Origin: Thermus tenuipuniceus
GTDB lineage: Bacteria; Deinococcota; Deinococci; Deinococcales; Thermaceae
DNA length: 48,046 nucleotides
Assembly (NCBI RefSeq): GCF_002964845.1
Contig: NZ_PRDA01000033.1
Span: 1-48,046, forward strand
Direction: 5' to 3'
Each line of letters starts with the position of its first letter. Position 1 is the stretch's first letter. The notes beneath the pieces are model-generated. The model saw only the letters and a program-made list of their open reading frames with translations. It was not told the origin of the DNA and did no database searches. This document shows, piece by piece, positions 41,242-48,046 of the stretch. The translations under genes were made by a program, and so were the position numbers.

Positions 41242-42012
41242 ATGGACGTCAAGGAGGCGGTGGCGCAGGCCCACCGGCAGGGGAGGGCCCTCCTGGCGGT
41301 GAACATGGTCAACCTGGAGACCGCCCAAGGCATCGTCTGGGGGGCGGAGCGGGTGGGGAAGCCCATCATCCTAATGGTCTCCCACAACGCCGCCCGCTAT
41401 GGGGGCCTTGAGGAGCTCTACGCCATCGGGCGAATCTTGGGACGCAAAGCCCGGGTGCCCGTGTACCTCCACTACGACCACGCCGAGGACCTGGCGGATC
41501 TGGAGGCTGCCTACGCCTTGGGCTTTGACTCCGCCATGCTGGAAGTGGAGGACGAAAAGGTCCTCCGGGAAGCCCGGAGGGTGGCGGGCGCAAGGGCCCT
41601 GGAGGTGGAGCTGGAGGTGGTGGGCAAGGGCGGGCGCCGGGAAACGCAACGGGGGGTGGAGGAGCTGGCCCAGCTGGCCGTCTTTTCGGGGGCGGACTGG
41701 CTGGTGGTGAACCTGGGCACCCGGCACAAGGCGCTGGAGCAAAACCGCCTCCATCTGGAACGCCTCGAGGAGCTCCGTTCCCTAGGAAAGCCCTTGGTGC
41801 TTCACGGCGGGTCCAGTGCCCGCCTCGAGGACCTCCGCCGGGCGGTGCGCCTAGGCGTGGCCAAGGTGAACGTGGCCACCGCTGCCTACCACGCCTTCAC
41901 TGAGGGGGTGCGGCAACAGATGGATACCAGTACGGACCCAAGAAACTACCTCGGGGAGGGACGGGCGAAAATGGGGGAGTGGCTTGCCACCTTCTACCGG
42001 GAGTTGCCTTGA
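41242..42012 (+). CDS. Class II ketose-bisphosphate aldolase (GatY/KbaY-like)
   Basis: A 256-residue zinc aldolase, somewhat shorter than the usual 280-300. The catalytic and metal residues are present: HYDHAED with D79 and H80, H162 in LGTRH, H188 in LHGGSS, and KVNVAT for phosphate binding. It cleaves tagatose- or fructose-1,6-bisphosphate into dihydroxyacetone phosphate and glyceraldehyde-3-phosphate, the last step of the proposed pathway. It is divergent from the DeoR regulator and shares its control region. Confidence 0.9.
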   Translation: MDVKEAVAQAHRQGRALLAVNMVNLETAQGIVWGAERVGKPIILMVSHNAARYGGLEELYAIGRILGRKARVPVYLHYDHAEDLADLEAAYALGFDSAMLEVEDEKVLREARRVAGARALEVELEVVGKGGRRETQRGVEELAQLAVFSGADWLVVNLGTRHKALEQNRLHLERLEELRSLGKPLVLHGGSSARLEDLRRAVRLGVAKVNVATAAYHAFTEGVRQQMDTSTDPRNYLGEGRAKMGEWLATFYRELP

Positions 42013-42042
42013 CGCACCTGAGGGTACCCGTCGCGGGTATAC

Positions 42043-42065
42043 TAACCCAAGTTGCTACCCACCCC
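42043..42065 (-). repeat. Insertion-sequence end motif, copy 2
   Basis: TAACCCAAGTTGCTACC on the plus strand, the reverse complement of the copy at 67-83 with one difference, plus the CCCACCCC extension shared with copy 1. It lies 32 bases beyond the stop of the transposase relic at 42097, as expected for an element's right end. Confidence 0.6.
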
Positions 42066-42096
42066 TTGCCCGGGGCTTGGGAACCAGACTTAACCG

Positions 42097-42403
42097 CTAT
42101 ACCGCATAGAGCCCCAGAAACCGCAGAGCAGCCACGGGGTTGAAGGAGAAAGCCTCCAAAGCCACTTTCTTCCGGCGAACCCCCTCGCGGTTCAGCCACG
42201 ACACCAGATGCGCCCGCAACACCGCCAGCACCCACCCCAGCAACTCCCCCTGGTTCCCCTTCAGGACCAAAAGGTACTCCCCCCCCTTTGCCCGCACCCC
42301 GCGGGCCACCTCGGGGTACAGGAAGCCCGCATCCACCACCACCCTCCCCGCCAGCCCCTCGGCCCCCAGGCGCTCCAGGAGCTCCAGGAGAACCCTACCC
42401 CAA
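42097..42403 (-). pseudogene. Transposase relic (DDE type, ISAs1-like)
   Basis: About 100 codons with the pattern GRVVVDAGFLYPEVARGVR followed by GEYLLVLKGNQGELL, which is the second-aspartate strand and the LxLKxNQ motif of ISAs1/IS4-type DDE transposases. The N-terminal two thirds are missing and the C-terminus is short, so only a fragment remains. The insertion-end motif lies just beyond its stop. Confidence 0.6.
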
Positions 42404-42404
42404 A

Positions 42405-42529
42405 GGGGTATAACGGTCAAGTTTGGGGTTTTGGAGCGGTTGAGCAAGCTCCCCGAGGCGGTGGCCCAGGGGAAGCCCCTCCCCGAGGTGATCCGGCTCA
42501 ACGAGAAGGGGGAGAGCGTCCGACGCTAA
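42405..42529 (+). pseudogene. C-terminal fragment of an unrecognised gene
   Basis: A plus-strand frame of about 40 codons (VKFGVLERLSKLPEAVAQ and VIRLNEKGESVRR, ending TAA at 42529) has normal codon use for this genome and continues the reading of nothing upstream, where the transposase relic begins. It looks like the 3' end of a gene cut by the insertion. The hairpin repeat begins right after its stop, exactly as after the TAXI gene. Confidence 0.4.
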
Positions 42530-42565
42530 GTACCCCGTTGTGGCTTGCGCCACGACGGGGGCCCC
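42527..42565. repeat. Hairpin repeat element, copy 2
   Basis: A 12-bp stem (42533-42544 with 42549-42560) with one G-T wobble and a TTGC loop. It matches copy 1 at 1881-1920 in the stem and in the CGCTAAGTACCCCGT entry, including the TAA stop codon. The only stem change (C to T) keeps pairing in RNA. The 150 bases that follow to the next gene contain a short minus-strand frame but nothing recognised. Confidence 0.75.
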
Positions 42566-42714
42566 AAAGAGGCCACGGGCAAGCTGCTTCTGCTTTTGCC
42601 AATGGAGCACCCTTCGTGCACGGGCACTTAGGCCATCTATTTCCTCCCGCAGCCACCGCCTCAGGTCCCGCCGGGCTGTGGCCCGGGGGCGGGTCTCCCT
42701 GCCCATGCCTTACC

Positions 42715-42957
42715 ATGAGGGGGATGGAAGGGGCAATCGTGGTGGACCCCGAGGTCATGGGCGGCAAGCCCGTGGTGGCGGGCACCCGCATTACCGTGGA
42801 GGAGATCCTGCGCCGCCTGGCGGCGGGGGAGACCCCGGAGGAGATCCTAAGGGCCCTCCCCCGGCTCACTCCTGAGGGCCTGCGGGCGGCCCTCCTCTAC
42901 GCCGCGGAGGCGGTGGGCAGGGAGCGGACCTACCCCTACCCCGGGCAGGCGGCATGA
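42715..42957 (+). CDS. DUF433 antitoxin-like protein
   Basis: An 80-residue protein with the DUF433 pattern VDPEVMGGKPVVAGTRITVEEILRRL and ETPEEILRALPRLTPE, the winged-helix domain of VapB45-type antitoxins. It overlaps the DUF5615 gene by 4 bases (ATGA), the usual pair arrangement. No ribosome site is seen; ATG 42724 is an alternative start. Antitoxins of this kind block the toxin and repress the operon. Confidence 0.88.
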   Translation: MRGMEGAIVVDPEVMGGKPVVAGTRITVEEILRRLAAGETPEEILRALPRLTPEGLRAALLYAAEAVGRERTYPYPGQAA

Positions 42958-43298
42958 GGCTCCTGGCGGACGAAGGGGTGGATGCCCCCATCGTGGGGAC
43001 GCTCCGGGCGGAGGGACACGAAGTCCTCTACGTGGCAGAGATGCACCCGGGAATGAAAGACCCCGAGGTCCTGGCCCTGGCCCAGGAGGAGGGGGCTTTG
43101 CTCCTCACCACGGACAAGGACTTTGGCGAGCTGGTCTTCCAGGGGTTCCTCAGTACCGGGGTTTTGCTCCTGCGCCTGGAGGGCTTGCTGCCTCTGGAGA
43201 AGGCGGACCGGGTGGCCTGGGCTCTTCGGGAGCATGGGGCGGAACTGGTGGGGGCTTTCTCCGTATTGGACGCCAAAAGGCTGCGGGTACGGCGATGA
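42954..43298 (+). CDS. DUF5615 PIN-like toxin
   Basis: A 114-residue PIN-like protein: MRLLADEGVDAPIVGTLR (first acid, D6), the VLYVAEMHPGMKDPEVLALA strand, and TTDKDFGELVF with the next acids. Together with DUF433 this forms a VapBC-like toxin-antitoxin module; the toxin is expected to be an Mg-dependent RNase. It lies between transposase relics, a usual place for such modules. Confidence 0.88.
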   Translation: MRLLADEGVDAPIVGTLRAEGHEVLYVAEMHPGMKDPEVLALAQEEGALLLTTDKDFGELVFQGFLSTGVLLLRLEGLLPLEKADRVAWALREHGAELVGAFSVLDAKRLRVRR

Positions 43299-43408
43299 CC
43301 TGGGACAAGGCTTATCCCACGGTCTGCATTCCCCCATCGCTTCCCGGCCGGCATGGGTTTGGTTGGGATCGGGACGGGGTGGGATGCAAGGGGCGGTAGG
43401 TTGGGCTC

Positions 43409-44083
43409 ATGCTTTATGACCCCGAGGCCCGCAAGGATCTGAAGGAAGAGCTCCTATGGCTTTGGGAAGAGACCCGCATGGCCCTGGTGGCCCTGGGGCG
43501 GGCGAGGGAGGTCCTCGAGGCCCTGGAGGAGGAGGACCGCATCCTGGGAGACCTCTTTGCCAGTGAGCCCCGGGAGGGGCACCGCGTCCTCGAGGAGTTT
43601 CTGGCCGAGGTCCTCGGCCGGCTCCGGCGGGCGGAGAGGAGAGCGGGAGAGGTATTTGGGCTTTTCCTAGACCCTGGAGGGGGGGGGTGGGCGCGGCGTG
43701 GGGGGAGGCCCAAGGCGGTGGTGGCGCACCGGTACCGGTGGTTCTACCTGTGCACCTTTGTGGAGCCGGAGACGGGGGAGGCTTTCAGCCTGCTGGTGGA
43801 CGGGGTGGAGACGGGGGTGATGAGCTGGGCCTTGCGGGAGTTTCGGGGATGGCTTGGGGAGGAGGAAGGGGAGGTGTGGGTGGTCCTGGACCGGGCGGGG
43901 TGGCACGTCGGACTTGGAAGCCCTGATGGCGGTGGTGGAGAGGCGGTGGTTGGTGCTGCGGGGGGACCGGGAGCTTCTCAGGAGGCACACCCTCTTCCAC
44001 TGGTTGCCCGGGGCGAAGGGTTCAGCGTAAAAGGGTATGAGCACAACAAAAAACAAGAGGAAGTGGGGGGAGGGGGGAGGTAA
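43409..44083 (+). pseudogene. Unknown N-terminal domain joined to an IS630-type transposase remnant
   Basis: Residues 1-90 are a charged helical segment (coiled-coil-like, rich in Glu/Arg/Leu) with no recognised family. From GGRPKAVVAHRYRWFYL to VVLDRAGWHV the frame matches the DDE_3 core of IS630-family transposases, with its first two acids. The expected rest is lost: after 43905 the C-terminal frame (DLEALMAVVERRWLVL and HTLFHWLPGAKGS) continues one frame over, so a deletion and frameshift have removed the last catalytic acid region. The N-terminal part is not typical of IS630 and may be a host gene truncated by the insertion. Confidence 0.6.
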
Positions 44084-44178
44084 ATGGCAACATTGCGGGA
44101 CAGGCTTCCTGGGCCTAGCATAGGCCCTGCTACCGGTGGCTTTATGCCTATACCTTCCCTGGTCATTGCCCGGCAGAG

Positions 44179-46989
44179 CTATAGAAGCTCTTCCAGACCC
44201 AGAAGCCCGTACCCCAGCACCTCCCGTAAGGGCTTCCAAACCTCTTCTTCTCCATCCCGCACCCGCAGGCGCAGGTGAGGGTTGGGCAGGTAGTGACCCC
44301 GAGCTACCCGCAGGAAAAGCCTGCGGGCCGGGCGGTAGCTGCTTTGTGCCTCGTTCCTTCCCAAGACCCCATTCAGGTAGGCGCGGCGCATCCCCTCCTC
44401 TTCTTTGGCCGCCAGGGTGCGGGGGAGGAGGCCAGGAGGCAGGTGGCCCAGGGCCTCTGCCAGGTAAGCTGAGGTAAGCCCCTTGTAGGGCAGGGGCCTC
44501 TCGCTGAAGTAGGAGTTGGCCCGGAGGCCCTTGGCTAGGGCCAAGGCCGCCAGGAAGACCCAGAACTCGGGGTTGTTGGGGTAGAGGCGCACCAGACGGG
44601 AGCCTCCTTCATCGGGCACTTGAAGGTCCACTGCCGTGGGACCTAAGAGCTCCACCAGGGTGGGGAAGGGGCCGCGGGCGAAGCCAGGGTCCTCGAGAGC
44701 CCGGAGGAGGGCGTAGAGGAAGGGGGTCTGGCCAAAAGGGTCGCGGACTTCCGGGTTGGCCCCCGCTTCCAGAAGGGCACGGACCAGCTCGAGGTTGCCC
44801 GCCCGGGCGGCCAGCATCAAGGGGGTGGCTCCTGAGGGGATGCGGAAGTCGGGGCCAAAGGTGCGCACGTCCCAGAGGATTTCCTTCCACCCCTTGCCCT
44901 CGTAGGAGCGGAGGAGGCGGGCGGTGGTCTCTGCCGCCACCTCCCAAGGTGGACGGGGCCGGTCCAGAAACCAGGGGGAGAGGAGTTCCTGCGCCGGGCG
45001 GTGGCCAGCTTGGGCCAGGGCCTGCAGGAGGGGGAGGTTCCGGTGGAAGAGGGCGAGGTCCAGAAGTTCCCTGCGAGCCTTTTCCTTGAGGTTAGCAGGA
45101 CTTTTCAATACTTCCTCCAGGTGTTTCCGATCCCAAACCGTCCAGGGCACAGGCTTGGCTCCCAGGAAGGCCTCCCGGATGGCCTGCGCTTGCTCTAGGT
45201 TGCCATGCTGGGCAAGGCGGGTCGCCTCCCGGCTCCATTCCTCCCGGCTCGCCTGCCGGGCTTCCAGGCGGAACTCCCGCCCAGCCTCGAGGCCCAGGAG
45301 CCGCAGGAAGGGGTGGGCGGGGTCCTCTTCCACCCAGATCACCTCCTCCACGGCCCGGGTGAGAGCCACGTAGAGGGCGTTGGTGAAGAACTTGTACTCC
45401 TCCAGGCTCTTGTCCGCCTTGTCCTTGGCCCGGCGGAAGACGAGCTCCCCCTCCAGGTCAGCTGGGTCCACTCCGCGGGCTACCTCCCGGTAGGCCTCGG
45501 GGGCCGCAGCCACGAAGCCATAGAGGATGACCTTGGGGTATTCCAGCCCCTTGGCCTCCCGTACGGAGAAGAGGAGGGGGGTGCGGAACTGGGCACGCGC
45601 CCGCTCTTTGTCCTCCTCTCGCAGGACCAGGACCGCCACCTCTGCGCTCCTTTGGCTCCTGGCGTCCAGGTCCCTGAGGAGATGGGTTTCGGTCTGCAGG
45701 AGCACTACCTTGCCTTCCTGGTCCAGCCTGGGTTCACAGAGGTAGGTGCTTTCCCGGTCCACGGAGCCGAAGCGGGCCTGCTTGAGCCGGAGGAGGCGGT
45801 TGGCCAGCTCCGCTACCTTGCGGGCATTGCGGAAGTTGGCCCGCAACACCCGGATGCGCTCCAGGGCCTCCTCTCCCCGCTCTGCCTCCTGGAAGAAGTA
45901 GGTCTTCAGGGCCGCCCAAGAGAAGAAGTTGGGGTGGACGATCTGGTGGCTGTCTCCCGCCAGGAGGAAACGCCCAGGGGTCTTGAGGCTCCTCAGGAGG
46001 AGATCCAGCTGGGCCAGGGTGAGGTCCTGCACCTCGTCCACCGCCAGGAAGTCGTAAAGGGGCTCCACCTGGCTGCGGTAGCGATGGGCCAGGAGGCTGG
46101 GGTCGTAAAACCCTCGCCCCTCCAAAAAGGTCAGGTAGCGGCGGAAAACCTCGTAGACCTGGGACCTAAGCTCCCTTGGGTAGAGGCTCTGCCGTACCCC
46201 TAGGGCCAGGTAGGCTTCCAGGGAAAGGGGGCCCTCCGGGGAGGCAAGGAGCACTCCCCGGAACTCCTCAAAGACGGCGTGGGCATGGGTGAAGGCCAGG
46301 GCTTTGCGGTAGGGGGCAAAGAAGGCCTGAAAATCGCGAAAGGTCACTTCCATGCCCTCTGGAACCCCAAAGGTTTCCAAGAAGTCTCGGAAGGCGAGAA
46401 ACTCAACCTCTTGGTAAGGGTTCTCATAGCCGTGGGCGAAGTAGAGGCGGCGGGCCTCCTGGGCCAGGAAGGGGCTTTGTGTAGCATAGAGTACCTTCCC
46501 CGCCTCCCGCTTGAGCCTTTCCAGGACTAAGGCCGTCTTCCCCGAGCCCGCGGCGCCCAGGAGGACCAGGGGCGGAGGTAGCCGGAGGAGGGCCTCCTGG
46601 GCTTCGTCCAGGGTAAGGGGCTTGTCCAGATAGTGGAAGCGGGTGGCCCCCGCCTCCAAATGGCGCACGGGCTCCGCTTCCCGTACCTCCTCAGGGAGGG
46701 GACGTAGGGCTTCCTCCCGCACCGCCGCTCCCCGCAGGAAGCGGGAGCGTTCGTAGGCGTGGTTGGGGATGATCTCCAGGACGAGCCAAGCCCCTTCCCC
46801 ATTGGCTCGGACTAGCTTGAGGAGGAGGCGGTCTTTTTCGCTCAGCTTGGCCCGAAAGTAGGGGGTGGGGGAGAGCTTTTTTACCTCCGCCCGTTCGGGG
46901 CGGTCTGCCCTCAAGTCCTCCAGCACCCGCTCCAGGCGCTTTTCCAAGTGGGGCAGGACCTCGAGGCCCTCGTAGAGTAAAACCCGCAC
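44179..46989 (-). CDS. RelE-like / SF1 (UvrD-type) helicase / ankyrin protein
   Basis: A 936-residue protein. Residues 1-88 resemble a RelE/ParE-type toxin fold (LEKRLERVLEDLRAD, YFRAKLSEKDRLLLKLVR, AWLVLEIIPNHAYERSRFL). Residues about 125-560 hold a full SF1 helicase set: Walker A GAAGSGKT (145-152), DEVQD (318-322), GDSHQ (345-349), NFRN (385-388), KGLEY (480-484) and YVALTRA (540-546). Residues about 700-750 give an ankyrin pair (GATPLMLAARAGNLELVRALLEAGA). The remaining tail has no named domain. The start is GTG at 46989, without a ribosome site and 5 bases from an insertion-sequence end whose TTGGGTTATCCT could act as promoter. Such RelE-helicase fusions occur in defence and toxin contexts; role here is inference. 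Confidence 0.82.
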   Translation of the reverse strand: MRVLLYEGLEVLPHLEKRLERVLEDLRADRPERAEVKKLSPTPYFRAKLSEKDRLLLKLVRANGEGAWLVLEIIPNHAYERSRFLRGAAVREEALRPLPEEVREAEPVRHLEAGATRFHYLDKPLTLDEAQEALLRLPPPLVLLGAAGSGKTALVLERLKREAGKVLYATQSPFLAQEARRLYFAHGYENPYQEVEFLAFRDFLETFGVPEGMEVTFRDFQAFFAPYRKALAFTHAHAVFEEFRGVLLASPEGPLSLEAYLALGVRQSLYPRELRSQVYEVFRRYLTFLEGRGFYDPSLLAHRYRSQVEPLYDFLAVDEVQDLTLAQLDLLLRSLKTPGRFLLAGDSHQIVHPNFFSWAALKTYFFQEAERGEEALERIRVLRANFRNARKVAELANRLLRLKQARFGSVDRESTYLCEPRLDQEGKVVLLQTETHLLRDLDARSQRSAEVAVLVLREEDKERARAQFRTPLLFSVREAKGLEYPKVILYGFVAAAPEAYREVARGVDPADLEGELVFRRAKDKADKSLEEYKFFTNALYVALTRAVEEVIWVEEDPAHPFLRLLGLEAGREFRLEARQASREEWSREATRLAQHGNLEQAQAIREAFLGAKPVPWTVWDRKHLEEVLKSPANLKEKARRELLDLALFHRNLPLLQALAQAGHRPAQELLSPWFLDRPRPPWEVAAETTARLLRSYEGKGWKEILWDVRTFGPDFRIPSGATPLMLAARAGNLELVRALLEAGANPEVRDPFGQTPFLYALLRALEDPGFARGPFPTLVELLGPTAVDLQVPDEGGSRLVRLYPNNPEFWVFLAALALAKGLRANSYFSERPLPYKGLTSAYLAEALGHLPPGLLPRTLAAKEEEGMRRAYLNGVLGRNEAQSSYRPARRLFLRVARGHYLPNPHLRLRVRDGEEEVWKPLREVLGYGLLGLEELL

Positions 46990-46993
46990 GAAT

Positions 46994-47063
46994 CTTAGGA
47001 TAACCCAAGTTGTTACCTAAGCGATTTTATTGGCGATGCGTCGCAGATTGTGGGCCAGGATGA
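46994..47063 (-). mobile_element. Insertion-sequence end, copy 3, with transposase C-terminal remnant
   Basis: The end motif TAACCCAAGTTGTTACC lies at 47001-47017, with the CTTAGGA flank shared with copy 1. Reading outward from the right on the minus strand, a short frame FILAHNLRRIANKIA then TAG (47017) looks like the C-terminus of a transposase. The rest of the element is gone, replaced by the DUF4143 relic. Confidence 0.45.
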
Positions 47064-48046
47064 ATGGGCCGGCGCCTGGGGGCCCTCTACCTGGACCTGG
47101 AGTCTGAGCGGGACCGGGCCAAGCTGGCCGAGGCCGAGCTCTACCTAGAGGGCTACTTGAACCGTCTCGTCATCCTGGACGAGGTGCACCGCATGCCCCA
47201 CCTCTTTCCCGTCCTCCGCAGCCTGGTGGACCGGGTCCGGCGGGAGGGTAGACGGGCAGGGCTCTACCTGCTCTTGGGTTCTGTGTTCCCAGAAGTTTCC
47301 CGGCAGGCGGGGGAAAGCTTGGCAGGCCGGGCCAGCTACTTGGAGCTCGCCCCCTTTGACCCCCTGGAGGTGGGCCCCCAAACCCTGGACCGCCTCTGGC
47401 TCCGGGGGGGTTTCCCGAGAGCTTCCTGGCAGGGGGGAGGAGGCGAGCCTACGCTGGCGGCGGGACTTCCTTAGGGCCTACGTGGAGCGGGAAATCCCCC
47501 TTTTGGGTGGGTTGTGCGCCGTCTCCTCACCATGCTGGCCCACCTTCATGGGGAAACCCTGAACCTCTCCCGCCTGTGGGGAAGTTTGGGCCTGGACGGG
47601 CGGACCGTGGCCCGCTACCTGGACCTCCTGGTGGACCTCTACCTCCTGAGGCGACTGCCCCCTTACGAGGCCAATGTGGGCAAGCGCTTGGTGAAGAGCC
47701 CCAAGCTCTACCTGCGGGACAGCGGGCTGGTCCACGCCCTCTTGGGTCTTGGGGACCTGGAGGCCCTCCTGGGCCATCCCGTGGTGGGAGCGAGCTGGGA
47801 GGGCTTCGCCCTGGAGAACCTCCTACGGGTGGCCCCTGAAGGGGTGGAGGGTTTCTTCTACCGCACCCACGCAGGGGCAGAGGAGGACCTTCTCCTCTCC
47901 TGGCCCTCAGGGGTCCTCTGGGCGGTGGAGGTGAAACGGAGCCTGACCCCCAAACCTTCCCGGGGCTTTCGCGAGGCTCTCAGAGGCTGTCGTAAAAGTC
48001 TTGTATCCTTGAAGGGTGCAGAGGACACGCACATCTTACCCCAGCG
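47064..48046 (+). pseudogene. AAA/DUF4143 ATPase, 5'-truncated and frameshifted, runs off the window
   Basis: The first frame (from 47064) holds Walker B in LVILDEVHRMPHLFPVL and the GSVFPEVSRQAGESLAGRAS segment of AAA_14, but the Walker A part is missing at the 5' end. Two or more indels near 47420-47530 move the reading through GEEASLRWRRDFLRAY in another frame to a third frame open from ATG 47532 to the window end (MLAHLHGETLNLSRLWGSLG, YLDLLVDLYLLRRLPPY, WAVEVKRSLTPKPSR), the DUF4143 domain. The last 60 bases diverge from the family near GAGGCTGTCGTAAAAGTC, which looks like another insertion end. The gene is not functional as written. Confidence 0.75.

Noticed and set aside
42566-42706. 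A minus-strand frame (MGRETRPRATARRDL onward) as a small gene
   Set aside because: It reads straight through the hairpin repeat into sequence antisense to another fragment, has no ribosome site and no recognised family.
47064-48046. An intact ATP-binding protein at the right edge
   Set aside because: Walker A is missing and the reading frame changes at least twice; it is reported as a pseudogene.

Overview
The window is high-GC, densely packed bacterial DNA that reads like a Thermus chromosome. The proteins have the Ala/Leu/Gly/Arg/Glu-rich, Lys-poor composition of that genus, short AAGGAGG-type ribosome sites alternate with leaderless-looking starts, and neighbouring genes overlap by 4-14 bases. 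No rRNA, tRNA or CRISPR array was seen. The genus is inferred from sequence style only.

Layout. 1-900: a terminator and two decayed transposase relics. 904-1884: a lone TAXI-type solute receptor. 1955-14551 (minus): one long directon with three unrelated importers (an oligopeptide/nickel-type ABC system, a taurine/nitrate-type ABC system and a TRAP-DctPQM system) interleaved with small-molecule hydrolases (M20 amidohydrolase, cyclase family, metallo-beta-lactamase fold, PxpA/LamB-YcsF) and an AhpD-like protein. 14610-22313 (plus): an SDR dehydrogenase, a second peptide-type ABC importer lacking ATPases, and two MFS exporters; a broken methyltransferase lies between on the other strand.

22355-42012 is the most interesting part. 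A minus-strand operon (30312 to 22355) encodes a sugar ABC importer, a secreted protein joining a carbohydrate-binding domain to an endo-polygalactosaminidase (GH114) domain, a Gfo/Idh/MocA protein, a GH4 glycosidase and a NagA-type deacetylase that carries a frameshift. About 7.5 kb away, a DeoR regulator, an AgaS-type SIS protein, a PfkB sugar-phosphate kinase and a BadF-type amino-sugar kinase face a class II aldolase. Together these give every step of an N-acetylgalactosamine/galactosamine route: import, phosphorylation, deacetylation, deamination/isomerisation, second phosphorylation and aldol cleavage. A 25-base motif (21 of 25 identical) lies upstream of both arms and is a candidate operator. 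Between the arms (30382-37781) are surface genes: a beta-propeller, a large GH5-DUF4874-DUF4832 lipoprotein, a periplasmic-chaperone-like protein, an usher-like outer-membrane protein and two secreted subunit-like proteins. This looks like a divergent chaperone/usher cluster embedded in a polysaccharide locus.

42013-48046 is an accessory zone: transposase relics, a DUF433/DUF5615 toxin-antitoxin pair, a 936-residue SF1 helicase with a RelE-like front and an ankyrin tail, and a frameshifted DUF4143 ATPase that runs off the window. A 17-base insertion-sequence-end motif occurs three times and a 12-bp hairpin element twice.
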